Shown here: one piece after another, positions 1 through 11,700 of the stretch
How positions within the stretch are numbered: the first letter of the stretch is position 1
How the letters are laid out: each line of letters begins with the position of its first letter
NCBI GenBank assembly: GCA_947095535.1
Contig: OX352774.1
Span: 223,374,965-223,438,964, forward strand
Origin: Poecilobothrus nobilitatus
Lineage: Eukaryota > Arthropoda > Insecta > Diptera > Dolichopodidae
Direction: 5' to 3'
Length of the DNA stretch: 64,000 nucleotides
Translations under genes and position numbers: made by a program
The notes under the pieces: model-generated
Seen by the model: the letters and a program-made list of their open reading frames with translations, nothing else
What the model was told of the DNA's origin: nothing
Database searches by the model: none

Positions 1-59
1 GGTCCATGAGTTCGGATTCTGGAAGCTTCCGAACAAGCCCCAGAGCAAACTAGTATATG

Positions 60-420
60 TCCACAACCAATAAAGATATATAGAACCTTTATATTTGGTA
101 CAAGGGTGTTCTGATATATTTCCTTTCATTTAAAATTGATAACTGACAATTGGACCATGGGTTTGGATTAAACAACATACATAAACATTTAAAAATTGTA
201 CAAGAGTATTCTGTTATGTTTCCTCTATGTTCCTGAAATGTGAAATGAATTGGAGTGGCGATTCGGGTAGCTGACACACGCCTCCCAAGCCCTAACAAGC
301 ATATCTTCAAAAATAATAAAGATAGAAACTTGAAATTTTGTTCAAGGATGTTAAAGCATGCCTCTTTTATGTTCTTAAAATTCGAGTTGAATAAGGAAGA
401 AAAGGGAGGCGGTTCAAGCA
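60..420. repeat. Diverged tandem repeat, about 3 units
   Basis: A motif close to GTACAAGRGTRTTCTGATAT followed by TTTCCTYTATGTTC recurs near 97-130, 197-235 and 339-378. An upstream AATAAAGATA block accompanies the first and third copies. Spacing is uneven (about 100 and 142 bp), so the units have decayed by indels. No open frame spans them. The origin is unknown; it may be the edge of a larger repeat that starts before the window. Confidence 0.5.
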
Positions 421-480
421 GCTGCCAAAAAACTTATGGATTTTTAATTTAATTTGAATTATTCAGGTGTAGGGTATTCA

Positions 481-1800
481 TAAATCGGTTGCATCGACTT
501 GTTTTTAAAAATATTTAGGTTTTTTTTTAGATATAAATAATATAACCCAATATATACTTTTATAATAATTTACTTTTTATAAAAGTGCCACCGACGGCAA
601 TCGAATCCATAATTTTATTTTATGATGCTTATATTAATCAGATGTTTTTACAGTTTACATTAAGTTATGTAAGTATATGACAGCAAGAAATGAAAAAGAC
701 ATTCCCTTTTTTTTATTAAAATATTTATTTTCTCTAATATATATTATTGAATATATAGAAAATGACCAAACTAATAAGAAAAGAAGATATTGCCGGAATA
801 TTTTAGCATATGTGTTGTGGTCGAAAGTTTGGGTATTCGCTATAGTGGTTAGGTGTTTTTCCAAATTGTTTATATATGTAGTAATAATGCCTTTGCTTTC
901 TTATTTATTCATTTATTTTCATATCCAATAGTTTATTTAATCTAATATTATTTTATTTATTATATACATGTATTTAGCAATTTTAATAAAAAAATACAAC
1001 AAATTATATTAAGCATTATGTTATATGATTAATATGATATGGTTAAAACTAATATAAATATAACTGCTCGAAATATAACTTTCTCATATAATTTCCACTA
1101 TTAATAATGAAGAAATGAAATGTTTGATTTATACTGGCCCTTCCAGTATAATCTACTTATGTGAATAATTTTTAGTTAGTCCGAATGTTTTCTGAAATAA
1201 AATTATAGATAAACAAATATTCTATATTATATTATTAATGGGCCTAAGTAGAGCCCATTTAGAATATGAATTAGAATATTTTTAAAATCTCCTAAAAGCA
1301 AAAATCAATTATATTCATAAGATTTTTAAATAATTGTTTATTTAAGAACTAAGTTTTCTTTTACAAAAAACGAAAAACTTGCACAGTATATAAGTAATTT
1401 CTAAACATAAAAATTAATTTTAGCAACTTTTGATGGGGCCAATGTTGTTTTTCATTTGATACCTCCTCTTTAAGCTAGAAATCTAACTAATACTACTTTC
1501 AAATGATGTGGGAAATTTACCTTCTGCTTCAATTTATTATAAATTGGAATTTACTTTTTTAAACATATTTTTTGCTCACACAATTTTTTAGATTCAGCTG
1601 ACAACAACATTTTGTAATTATTTCAAAATTATGTAATTCTTATATACATGGATACATTTAATTCAGTAGTGATGTTAATTTATAATTATTTCATTATTTT
1701 AGTTATGTTTTTTTTTTAGTTTTGACTTAGTGGTAACATCAATATTTTATTCTTGAATTTTGATTTACCTAATATGCCCATATATATATATAGCATTTTT
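481..1800. other. AT-rich intergenic DNA, nothing recognised
   Basis: Only short frames with no recognisable family, homopolymer runs and (TA) runs are seen. No splice-bounded coding segment, tRNA-like fold or inverted-repeat pair was found. Confidence 0.5.
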
Positions 1801-1809
1801 CGATTAAAT

Positions 1810-1975
1810 GAACCCATTTTCAAATTAAACGAAACCATTTTCAAATTAAACTAAACCTTTCTCAAAGTAAATTAAACTATTTTCAGAGTAAATGAAACTA
1901 TTTTTAAACTAAATGAAACTATTTTCAAATAGAAAATTTATTTAAATGAAACCTTTTTCAAATAGAATGAAACCA
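1810..1975. repeat. 21-bp minisatellite
   Basis: Six to seven units follow the consensus GAAACYATTTTCAAATTAAA plus one base. Starts are at about 1810, 1831, 1852, 1873, 1894 and 1915, then a broken unit and a further copy near 1957. The exact 21-bp spacing of the first six units is visible directly. The unit is a multiple of three, but stops interrupt the frame and no gene is associated. Confidence 0.85.
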
Positions 1976-1980
1976 CCTTT

Positions 1981-3430
1981 TTGCAGTCAAATACAACTTT
2001 TTTTCGTTCAATATAAACTACATATTTGTTTTTTTTATATTCAACCATTTTTTTTTTAAACAAAATATTTTAATTTTTTAACAATAAAATAAAATAAAAT
2101 TTCAAAAATTAACAAATAATAGCATGTGTGGAATAATAAATAATAATAGCATGTTCAGCAGCATGTGTGGAATATGGAATATCATATCCATAACATAATT
2201 GGAAGAATCACTTTGAGTTTATTTCAGCAAACTTTGTTCAATCACATTGGAAATATTACATTCGGTCGTAAGATCACTTAATATAAACCGTGCATATTCT
2301 TTAATTTTGAAAATATTTTTCCAATGCGGTTGAACATCGGGGAATAAGGTGGCAAAAATTTTAAATTAAAACCGCTGTCCGGAATTATTACTTGAACTTC
2401 TTGCGTTTTGTGAATTTTGCAATTTTCCCATTACTAAAAAAGCATTCGCAAGCTGGCTATTTAAAAGATTTTCAAAAAATTTTAAAAAAAGCATATAAAC
2501 CTGATTTTGCAACCAACTCTAAAATACCTCCCAATTCGGATTCTCGCACATATACATACACATTACTGCACTGGCCATATAACATATTATTACGGTTTCT
2601 AGTCAAAAAAAAAATGGTAACTGTTTATACTTGTCAACAATTGTTGTTAACAAATCTTAGTAACTGCTTAAAAGCTCATAGCGTTTACACTATGTTGTCA
2701 ATTGCAGTTGCAACTTTATATGTCACTTTACCACTTAATTTTTTTTTCTTATTTTGTGTATGTATATCATAACAATTTTTTATTGTTGTTTTACATGTGT
2801 TAGTGAGTTGCAAGTGGTACAGTAGCTAAATTTTGATTAACAAAAGTGTTAAAAACTTGTTCGGACTTTTCGCCGTTTTTTGCGTTTTGAAGCTTTTTTG
2901 TGTGCGAAGTGAGGAAGTGGTAATGAAAAAGAAGAAGTTGCAACTGATGCTTGCAACATATAGTATGAACAGAGAGATTAAAATCAGTTCATAAAATCTA
3001 TCCATATATTATTCCGTAAATCCAGATACAATTGTAGCCAATTTTATTTATTAAAATCATGTTTGATTATGGTCATAGTTAATTAAGTCAGTAAAAAAAA
3101 ATTAACTTAAATATTGTATTATAATTGCAATATTTAATTGTTTCCACAGTGTAACTAAATTAACATAAAAAAAGAAAGGAGTGCCAATGAAACACAGCTA
3201 CAAATAATTTTGTTTGTGATATTTATAGTAATTATAGATTTTAGTAATTGACTCAATTACCGTATACATATTCATAACGTACCAAAGTAACATAGCTTCA
3301 AATAATTATGTTTATGGCATTTCCAGTAATAAATTTTAACAATATTTTACTACTGTCTATTACTGTTACTATTACTGTTAAAAATAATTATTTCTAAAAA
3401 TTATAAAATATTATTTTCAAATTGTACTGT
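1981..3430. other. Intergenic DNA with one dispersed repeat unit
   Basis: Mostly AT-rich sequence without a recognisable gene. Positions about 2486-2580 carry one unit of the dispersed GGAAAAAGCATATAA...CTGATTTTG...CCAACTC repeat that recurs at 20.75, 23.63, 28.5 and 42.4 kb. The 126-codon frame at 2392-2772 overlaps this repeat and looks fortuitous. Confidence 0.5.
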
Positions 3431-4725
3431 TTGGCAAGCAGAGCTGGACTGGTCTACCAAGCTACCGGGAGTTTCCCGGTGGGCCGTGCTGAAATGGGCC
3501 GTTGTCTAAATCAAAAGTCTTTCCTTTTAATAATTTTTTTTAAGAGTGGGAAAATTTTTTCATAAAAAATAAAAATGTTCCCACAGAAAAATAAAAATAA
3601 CAATTTTTATAAATTTCCCCATAAAAACAGTAGTAATTTCAAATTTTCTTAAAATCAATATGTTAAGTAAACAAGAATACTTCATAACCTACTACAATTT
3701 CATTTAAATATCATAAATCTCGCCTACGAAATTTTCAATAGTTTACTGAAGACTTTCATTCAATTAGGATCGTTTGTGTTTTTAAAAAAGTTAAAAAATT
3801 AAAAATATACTATATGTCATTAAAAACGAGGAAGTTATTGATATTTTAAAAGAAAAAAGTAGTCTCTTGAAAAAATTATTAACTTAAAGAAAATAATATT
3901 GTATATAATCAACTTATTATTAAAAATAAGAAATTCATGAAATGAAAATGGAATTTTTTGAATGGTTTTTTTTGTTAATATGATTTCATTTAAATTTATT
4001 TGTTCATTTTTGTATTTTCTTATCATATTCAATGTTAAATCATAAAAAGCATAACAATTAATTAAAAAAATATTTACAATTTTGATGCACTTTGACTTAT
4101 CTCATAAATTGATAAAAAAGAGTATTACGAGTATTAAAGAAAAAAATAATTAATTTAATAATTAATTTTAATAAGCAAAAAAAAAACTTTTTTTAAAAAA
4201 ATGATTTCAATACTTGTTATACAATATTTTAGGGCCGAAAAGTTTAAATTTCCTGTCCTAAATTCAATCCCAGTCCAACCCTGTTGGCAAGTGAAGATTG
4301 GACTATGGAGTAAAAACGGGTTGAAGGTTGAAAAATATATTGAGATAATTTATTAAACTTGCTCTATTTTGCATTTTATCGAGAAATCTCATCTGCGTTT
4401 AAGAGTTTCTGCCCCAATATATCGTCCATACTTCATCCTTAATTGTATGAACAGTTTTTAGATATTAAGAAGATCAGAAAATTAGAAGAAGGATTCACAT
4501 TTATACAGGTGGAAATTCAGAAGAGAGGTTGTGAAAGGACTGATCCTTGCTCTCCTATCTCCTTTTGAAGGAATGAAGTGAATATTCTCGATTTTATAAT
4601 AGGTAGAATATCTACCCGATGAGAGGGAAAAGTAGAAAAGATTGATAGAACTGTTTGACTTATTTCTATCCAGATTCTGGAGCGCTCTAGGCTCGACTCG
4701 ACTTCTCGAAGGAATTTTACTTTAG
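3400..4725 (-). mobile_element. LINE 3'-end fragment, left inverted copy
   Basis: Read on the minus strand, 4725-4292 matches the plus-strand segment 5430-5850 at roughly 80% by eye. Shared blocks include TTCTATCAATCTTTTCTACT and TTTCTCGATAAAATGCAAAA. After excising the hAT element, the match continues past 3438 into CCAAACAGTA. The segment is a decayed copy of the C-terminal region of a jockey-like non-LTR retrotransposon reverse transcriptase (see the right copy for the protein signal). Many frame breaks are present; it is non-functional. Confidence 0.7.
3439..4283. mobile_element. Non-autonomous hAT-type element (845 bp)
   Basis: The ends are CAGAGCTGGACTGG at 3439 and, inverted at 4283, CAGGGTTGGACTGG. 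Together they form imperfect terminal inverted repeats. The element is flanked by a perfect 8-bp direct repeat TTGGCAAG (3431-3438 and 4284-4291), the target-duplication length of hAT transposons. No transposase frame remains. The flanking LINE sequence resumes on both sides, and a paralogous copy of that LINE near 5839-5860 is unoccupied. This gives an empty-site comparison. Confidence 0.9.
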
Positions 4726-5429
4726 AGGCGATTTAACCACTGAAAAAGTGGGTGGGCTCTGTGTTGACTGAGGCAGTAATGAGTTCCTTTTCCTTTGTGG
4801 TTGTATAAAGGGAAAAATAGCAATAACGACGTTAAGGCTTTTAAAAAGCTGCAAAAGGATTTGTTATTTTTTGGTAAGTTAAAATGTTGTCTTTTTAACC
4901 GTCTGTTGTGCAAAAACTTTCATTTATTGATAACCTACTTACACCTGTTTTCCGCAACGATATAGCTCGGTTAAGATACCTCGGAGCGGTTATTTTTATA
5001 AATTTGCAAAGCTCCTTCTTTTTAGATATTGCTCTACTACAAAAGTGATTAAACCAGGAATTTCTTTTGAATACTTTTAATAGAGTGAGGTATGTAAGTT
5101 TGAGGTAATGTAATTTCACTTATCGCATTTGTTGCAAAATCAATATTACTGTTCCTAAAGCACCAGTCAAAAACCTTAAAAAACTCATTAGATCATTTCC
5201 AATTAGCATGGCTGTAACGCCAATACTACTTTTTTGAGAGGAGGCCTTTGCTGGTTAACAGCATCTAGCTCAAAACTAGTATTAAGTAAATAATAATACG
5301 GTACTCAAAACTAGTATCAACTAAACAATAATACGGAACTACCAAGAGGAGATCTAACTGAAATGTTATAATTTTCAGTATGTAAGATCTGAAACTGGTC
5401 CAACTTTTTCTGTGGTTGACTATCTTTTA
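4726..5429. other. Spacer between inverted LINE copies
   Basis: About 700 bp separates the two inverted LINE fragments. It contains a direct duplication of about 45 bp near 5267-5339 (TCAAAACTAGTAT ... AATAATACGG twice). It may be further LINE sequence, but no conserved protein motif was read. Confidence 0.4.
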
Positions 5430-5990
5430 AGTAAAATTCCTTCCGAAAATCGAGCAGATCTGAATCTGGATAAAAATAACTCAGTCAGTTCTATCAATCT
5501 TTTCTACTTTTCCCTCTCATCAGATAGACACCCTACCCAATTCAAAACCGCGTAGATTCATCTCATTCCTTGAAAAGGAGATAGGAGATCAAGGATCAGT
5601 CCTTTCACAATCTCTCTTCTGAATTTCCACCTGTATAGATCTAAATCTTTCTTCTAATTTTCTGACCTTCTCAATATTTACAAATTGTTCATACGACTAA
5701 AAATGGACTATAGAGCACATATTTGGGCAGAATCCCTTAAAACAGAGTTCGGATTTCTCGATAAAATGCAAAATAGAGTAATTTGTTTAATAAATTATCC
5801 CAATGTTTCCTCAATCTATTTTTACTCCACAGGCCAGTCTTGACTTGTCCAAACAGTATAATAGTACTAAAGTTCCCATAACCTATTGTTTGCTCAGAAA
5901 GGGTTGTTTAGTCGGGGTGTTCAGTCGGTTAAAATACCACAAGTTTATAGAGAAAGTATGCTCGTACCGCTTCCCTTTCACCGTCTTTCG
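5430..5990 (+). mobile_element. LINE 3'-end fragment, right inverted copy
   Basis: Around 5703-5800 the plus strand encodes MDYRAHIWAESLKTEFGFLD followed by KMQNRVICLINYPNVSS. This resembles the post-palm region of jockey-type reverse transcriptases (pattern MDY.AHIWAG..K..L..LD..Q.RAIRLI). Further on, SYRFPFTVFR near 5960-5990 resembles the C-terminal R.SFFPRTSRLWN block. Frames are interrupted by stops. The fragment is the mirror partner of the copy at 3400-4725. Family placement is from memory of conserved motifs. Confidence 0.7.
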
Positions 5991-6420
5991 ATGATTGCCG
6001 CAATCTACCCCCGTAAAAAAATGACATATCTAGCAATATGAATGAATGCAATGAAATGACATTCGAAATAATGAATCTATATTATTTTTTATTAATCTAC
6101 ATGACCTAGCCGGAAATCATCAATAGATGCCAGTTTGGTCAAATTGTTACAAGTTGTTACGGTTTCTGAATCAAGTCATGAGAGGAAATAATGAACGGAT
6201 ACATACATGATGGACGACTTAACCCAAAAAAGGACAGCGAAATAATGAGGTAGCAAAATACGTGGGGTTCATATTGTATAAAAAACTCAATAAAGAAGAA
6301 ATTGTAATCCTTCCAACAAAAGGACAGCAAAATAAGTGGGAACCATTTTGGATACAAAACTCAATTCTAATCAACGATTCTAATTAATGTCATCGATGGA
6401 TGAAAGGAGCGGAATTTTTG
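5991..6420. other. Intergenic, no feature recognised
   Basis: Contains a short direct repeat (AAAAGGACAGC.AAATA at about 6227-6246 and 6318-6335). No gene or transposon motif was identified. Confidence 0.4.
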
Positions 6421-6960
6421 CCGACGCTTTTAATAAAAACACATCTGAAGACGCGAACCAACGGTACAACGTAAGGGAGGCCTTAAGCTCCTATCGCACG
6501 ACTAGCACAGGAACGGAGTAGCGTACATGAAAGAGTTGTAGAAACAAACATAAAAGAGACAGTAACAAAGACAACAAGGCGTACATTAGTTCGGTTACAA
6601 AGAAGATGAAGCAGCTCTCAAAACGGCAGATGAATGATCAGGTTCATTCCGCAATTGGACATAAAGATAAGATAAAATACTACATCGCACATTTCCTGCC
6701 AGGTCATGGATATTTCCGCTCATACCTGTTCAGGAAAGGCAAAGTATTTAATGTAAGTTGTGGGAACTGCGATGCAGAGGAAAACAGATAAAGTAATAGT
6801 TTCTTTGAGTGCCGTATAGTAAAAACGAAAATGAGTATCACAGTAACAGTAGTCGGGTCTGTCACTAAAGGTAACCGAATAATCCTACCATGAGGATAAG
6901 AGGAACATGGTAGCAGTATTCATTATTATAAACCAGCTTTACGAAAAAAGAAAAGACTGA
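6420..6960 (+). mobile_element. R1-like LINE C-terminal remnant
   Basis: The frame at 6606-6791 contains HFLPGHGYFRSYLFRKGKV, then a cysteine pair (SCGNCDAEE) and, after a stop, SFFECR. This matches the end of R1-clade reverse transcriptases, where a TGHG.FR.YL segment precedes a C..C...H....C zinc-binding motif. Here the histidine and part of the motif are damaged by mutation. Stops occur before and after the frame. It is a decayed 5'-truncated fragment without function. Confidence 0.7.
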
Positions 6961-7505
6961 GCTATTTAGAGGATATTGAAGGCGAATCATGAAATAAAAC
7001 AGATAATTAAGAAGTAAACAGCACTATTCAGTTTGAAGTAGTGCAAAAGTTATTCCGAATTGGTTTGCGATCGTGGGAAAAGGTGACGGCGGTTTTTATA
7101 CGGTAGCCAATTTATACCTGAGTCTCCGCCAAAATGTGCTTCCAGAGCATCTATAAAAGATTTACATAAATATTTTAAAAGTTAGCAATTTTCTTTTTTC
7201 TTTATTTATTTATTTTCATAAATTTGTACAGATCTACACCGTATAATTAGTGTATAATTATTAAAGAGTATTTATAAAAAAATTAAATTATTCAAGAAGT
7301 AAAATTTTTTAAATTCAAGACAAAAATTTCAATTAAAATTAAAATAACAAAAGAAAAATTAAAAATCATCCAAAATAAATAAAAACAACTTCTTAAAAAT
7401 CTTATAAAAAAAAAAACTTTTTAAGACTTGCAAATTAAAGAAAAATTAAAGTATGAAACAAAAAGTAGGTGGATGATGATAAGTTCAATGATGAATGATT
7501 AGCTT
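6961..7505. other. AT-rich intergenic DNA
   Basis: Nothing supported apart from A-rich tracts. Confidence 0.4.
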
Positions 7506-7508
7506 TTT

Positions 7509-8693
7509 ATACAACCCAAATACAAAAGCACTCGTCTATCTCTTTTTTTTAAAAAAGTTATCATGTGTGAATTGATTATCGCACGTTAAATATGTCACAT
7601 ATACATAAAATTCATTAAAGTTTTAAAAGTTCAATAAATTTATTAATGAAAACAAAAAAAATAAAAATAATAACAAAAAAAATTTTTTGAAAAAATTTAC
7701 TTAAACGTAAATTATTATTATTCTACTGCAAAAGAAATTTAAAGAAAGCTGGATATAAGTTTTATAAGGTAATCAGAACTCAATTTTATTTTTAACGAAA
7801 AAATTAATTTGGAATAACCACACCAATATAGGCACTACAAAAGCCATTTTTACCACGGTTTCAAAAAAAGAAACGATTAGAATATGCTAGATTATGCTAG
7901 ATTATTATGAACACAAAAATTGGACACAAAGGCAATGAAGCATTATCTGAATTAATAAGTAGAGATTTAAAGTTTGTATTGGGGATAGCAAAAGACGAGT
8001 GATCCGTACTAAAAATAAAGCTTTCCATCAAGACTGCTTAAAGTTTATGTAAAGCGTCCAGCATCAATTATGGTGTGGGGGTATATGTAAGGGGAGTTGG
8101 AAAACTTTTATTCATTAACGGTATAGTTAATAGTGTTAAGTACTAAAACATCTTCGAAAATTCTTTGTTGCCATGCCGTCAATACCATCGCTTCAATCAT
8201 CATCCGGAAGGTAAATTTTTCATGGCGCCTCGTGTCACACATCAAAGACCACAGCATCTTGCATAGAGACAAAAATATTGAAATGAAACAAAAGTTGAAA
8301 ACGAAACCCGCCAGGACTACAGAGGAACTATGCGTCTGGTTGCATCAAATTTGGTATAGATTCACACCTGAACTCTGTTCTGAACAAGTCAGTAGTTGGT
8401 ACTGTTCCCAGACGAGACGTAATTAGTAGGAAGACAAGACGTAATTACTAGGAAAGGCGATATGGTACACAGTGGTAGACGAATTATTTTCTTCAGATCA
8501 GAGTAGACGAAATATTTTGCGTTACAGTTTTTTTTCAAAAATAAGTTTAATTATTTTTATTTTAAATTATTTATTTTAAACTTTTTAATGCATTTTATGT
8601 ATATGTGACATATTTATTGTGCGATAATTAATTTAAATGCAAACTTCTTAAAAAAATATGGGGTAGGCTAATTCTTTTGGGTTTGGGTAGTAT
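7509..8693 (+). mobile_element. Decayed Tc1/mariner-type transposon with long inverted repeats
   Basis: The left arm 7509-7640 and right arm 8575-8693 are inverted copies. Each begins TAC(A/T)ACCCAAA and shares ATTATCGCACRWTAAATATG followed by TCACATATACATAAAATKCA. The outer end abuts TA, as expected for the TA target of this superfamily. Inside, 7990-8290 on the plus strand retains Tc1-like transposase pieces: HQDCLKFM, a region equivalent to SVMVWGCIS, and KTFIH followed by ENSLLP. These need several frame corrections. The catalytic DDE motif cannot be traced intact. About 1.2 kb in total, clearly inactive. Confidence 0.8.
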
Positions 8694-9030
8694 TACTACC
8701 AAAGATTATTATAAGAAGATGAGGTACTCTCACCACGTGACCAAATGTTTCTTTGCTACTCGAAAAAACAAAAACAACAAATTGAAAGAAATAGATTTTA
8801 TTACATGAAAAGAAAACAAAAAAAAACAAACGGATATGAAACGATTTGGGATATGAAATTTCACTATGCAGCAAAATATGTCGAAAGTGCACAATTCAAA
8901 ATAAATTTAAATAAATTGTAATTTTAAGATATGAAAACAAAAATTTTTTTGTTATTTTAGAATATTTAATCCAAAATTTTAAAAACAATTTACTGAAATA
9001 AATAATTTGAAACTGTAAAGAAAAGTTTTC
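8694..9030. other. Intergenic, no feature recognised
   Basis: AT-rich sequence with A-rich tracts; no coding or structural signal seen. Confidence 0.4.
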
Positions 9031-9084
9031 TTACAGTTTTCCCTGATTGCTGTAATCGCCTATACGGAAAAAAAATTTATGTTT

Positions 9085-9955
9085 TCAATAAAATGTTTTT
9101 TCCGTATGCATTTCAATGAAAGCTACAATTGGCGGCCGTCATTCAGAGTTTATCTTTTGTGTTTCATTTTCATTCAGAGTGCGCTCAGAGTATGATCTAA
9201 ATGTCCGATTTTCATTTTTAGATATCGCATATGCATTTGAATTTGAAAATATCAAAAATTTTATTTTTTTATATGATTTGACACTTTTGACAGCTTAAAG
9301 CTGTATTGTGTTTCAAATTTATTTCGGAACGTTTAGAGATAAAATATTTTTAAACGTTCAGAACGTACTCTATGTGCTCGATATCTGCTTAGACTTCAGA
9401 GCACAAAATCCGAACTAAAAAAGAAAAACACCCAATGAAGCCAAAATAAAAATAAAAGTAATTTAAATTGTTGTCAACGTTATTTCGATGTTTGAAAAAT
9501 AAAGTTTTATTATTTTAATTTATTTATTCATTATTGATAGAAAATGATACTAATAAAGAATGAAAAAAGATTATTTTATTTAATAAAAAAAAATAAAATC
9601 AACTGTAAACTGAATGAAATATGTCAAGAATTTTTTTCAGTGACAAACTGAAATGGGAAGAAATGAAACATATGTCAATGGAACAATTTTGTTTCATTAT
9701 GCAAAATTACTGATCAGTGATCAGTTCCAGTTGTTTTGTTCAGCAAAATAATTGCCAATCCGGAAAATCATAAAAATGATTTTTTTTTAATATTTAACTT
9801 AAAATTTAAAGATTCGTAGCTAAATTTATTATTTAGAAATTGTTTAATCATTAAATCAACACTTTTAAATTTTATATGTTTTTACAGCAAAATATTGAAA
9901 ATAATAATTTTCCGGAAGCATTTCAATGAAAGCTATAGCTGGCGCCACACCAAGC
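9085..9955. repeat. Direct repeat pair about 830 bp apart
   Basis: GCATTTCAATGAAAGCTA occurs at about 9107 and 9918. It is preceded by TTTTCCG and followed by TGGCG in both copies, and both have an upstream CAATAAAATG/CAAAATATTG context. The enclosed sequence is AT-rich with no protein signal. The pair could be the same end of two copies of one element, or degenerate LTR-like ends; neither is shown. Confidence 0.5.
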
Positions 9956-9959
9956 CTAA

Positions 9960-10655
9960 TATCTCGCTCAATTTTTCTCTTACAGTAATTTCAATAACAG
10001 AATAGTTTTGAAACGAAGTAACATATTTTACCTACTTTTACTAATTGTTTTTTTTTTTTTGTTTAGGTAGTTGTAAAAAATGCATTAAGTTGTGTAAATT
10101 AGAGTGGCTCATCTGTAATTATAATTTAGTAGTTTTCAGCCACTACATATTATAACATTCACAGTTTAAATACAAGTACTTGAATACGATTTTACAAAAA
10201 TCTACACGAACATAATAATAAATATCATATAACAATAACATATTGTAATATGTTTTATAGTAAATAACCTATAATTTTAATTGAAACTTTAAAATGTCTT
10301 GCAAGTTTTCTTTTAGTTTTTGAGAGTTAACGAGAGAAAAATATGACGTCATGATGACGTATGCATTTCCCATTATTTTAAAGTTTTAAAAAGTAAAATT
10401 TTTTGCTTTTAAAAAGAATGAAAAGTGTTAAAAGTTATTGTTGGTTAATTGACAACAATTTTAAATACTTTGAGGTTAGAAATTAGAATAATAATAAAAC
10501 ATTTTTAATTCTTTGTTTTTGCGAGTACAACATTATTTATTTGTTAATTTTAAAATTAATTTAAAAAAAATATGTTATAGTTAATATAAAAAATATATTC
10601 TCGTTTTTTTTATTTTTTTGTATATCCTAAGTTTTGAGATTCTTCATTTTTCAAG
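9960..10655. other. Intergenic with a CRE-like palindrome
   Basis: Position about 10343 has ATGACGTCATGATGACGTAT, containing the 8-bp palindrome TGACGTCA. Such sites bind CREB/ATF factors, but no adjacent gene supports a regulatory role here. Confidence 0.3.
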
Positions 10656-10657
10656 TT

Positions 10658-11700
10658 CTAACAATAACCAGTAGAGTTACTATAAGCAGTAGAGTACCAC
10701 TTAAGTAGTTCCACATAGTAGGAAATGATAGCTATAGGTCGATAGTTTGAGGATTCGCTTTTGTCACCTTTTTTGGGAATTGGGGAAACATGAGCAACCT
10801 TCCACTGACTGGGATAGATACCAGTCAAAAACGAAAGATAAAAAAGGTTGCATAGAGGTTTCGAAATGGATTCCATCAGGACCAGTGGACTTTTTATCAT
10901 TCAGATTCTTGAGAACTTTCACTACAGCTCGATTCCTGAAGTAAATTTTTCCAAATCTTCAGGCGATCAACTTCAGGAATTGTTGGTGGAAGTTGAGTTG
11001 CAGAAGGGAATGTGGAATTTGCCGCAAAAAGTCTTGCAAACAAGTTAGCTTTACCAGCCAAATCTGATATGATAGAATCGTTATTATCAATTAAGTGAGA
11101 AAATGAAGATTTACAAAAGTTAACATTTTCTGCAAATGTCCAAAAAGAACGATTGCAGTTGGGTTGGTGGAGAATTTTATACTTCAACCTCTGGTTATAC
11201 AGGAACTTTTGTTGCCTATAATGTGTTTACAATCATTTCGCGACACTTTATAACTACTACGTGATGCCTTCGAGACATTAGCCTTATAAAGATTAAACTT
11301 TTCCTTTTTATTTCTGATGGGCCCTTTTGCAAATGTCATTAAACCATGACTTGGTATTTAGTTTAACAGACTTATACGATCCAGGTATGAACAGTTTCAT
11401 ACCTAGCATTATAGTTTTACTAATTGCATCAGCAAAAGGATCAACATTTCTTTGACGAAAGTATATAGACCAGTCGAACCCTTTTAAAAAATGATTTAAG
11501 CCATCTCAGTTAGCCTGGTTGTAATGCCTTCTGGTGAATTGTGACTAGAATAATGGTGCTAGTTTTTGTTGTGAACATTGAAGTCACCAGCGATAACAAT
11601 CTCAGCATCCGGGTGTTAGACAAGGACTGAGTTGATGTTATCCGATTGTTCCTCAATGGCAACTGTTGTTTCAGACTCAGTTGCTTTGGGAAATCTGTAT
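10658..11700 (-). mobile_element. Jockey-like non-LTR retrotransposon fragment (endonuclease to RT)
   Basis: On the minus strand the order from high to low coordinate follows a LINE ORF2. Near 11630-11580 is the endonuclease motif IVIAGDFNVHN. Near 11187-10940 is the linker AGKANLFARLFAANSTFP. Near 10890 is KSTGPDGI, and at about 10850-10720 is VAHVSPIPKKGDKSESSNYR followed by PIAI, the start of the reverse transcriptase palm. Frameshifts and stops separate these pieces, and the RT is cut off after the first RT motifs at about 10658. Inactive; clade placement from motif style only. Confidence 0.85.

Noticed and set aside
575..600. GGCAATCGAATCC resembling a tRNA B box
   Set aside because: No cloverleaf could be folded around it.
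2392..2772. 126-codon plus-strand frame
   Set aside because: Contains a unit of a dispersed non-coding repeat and has no family resemblance.
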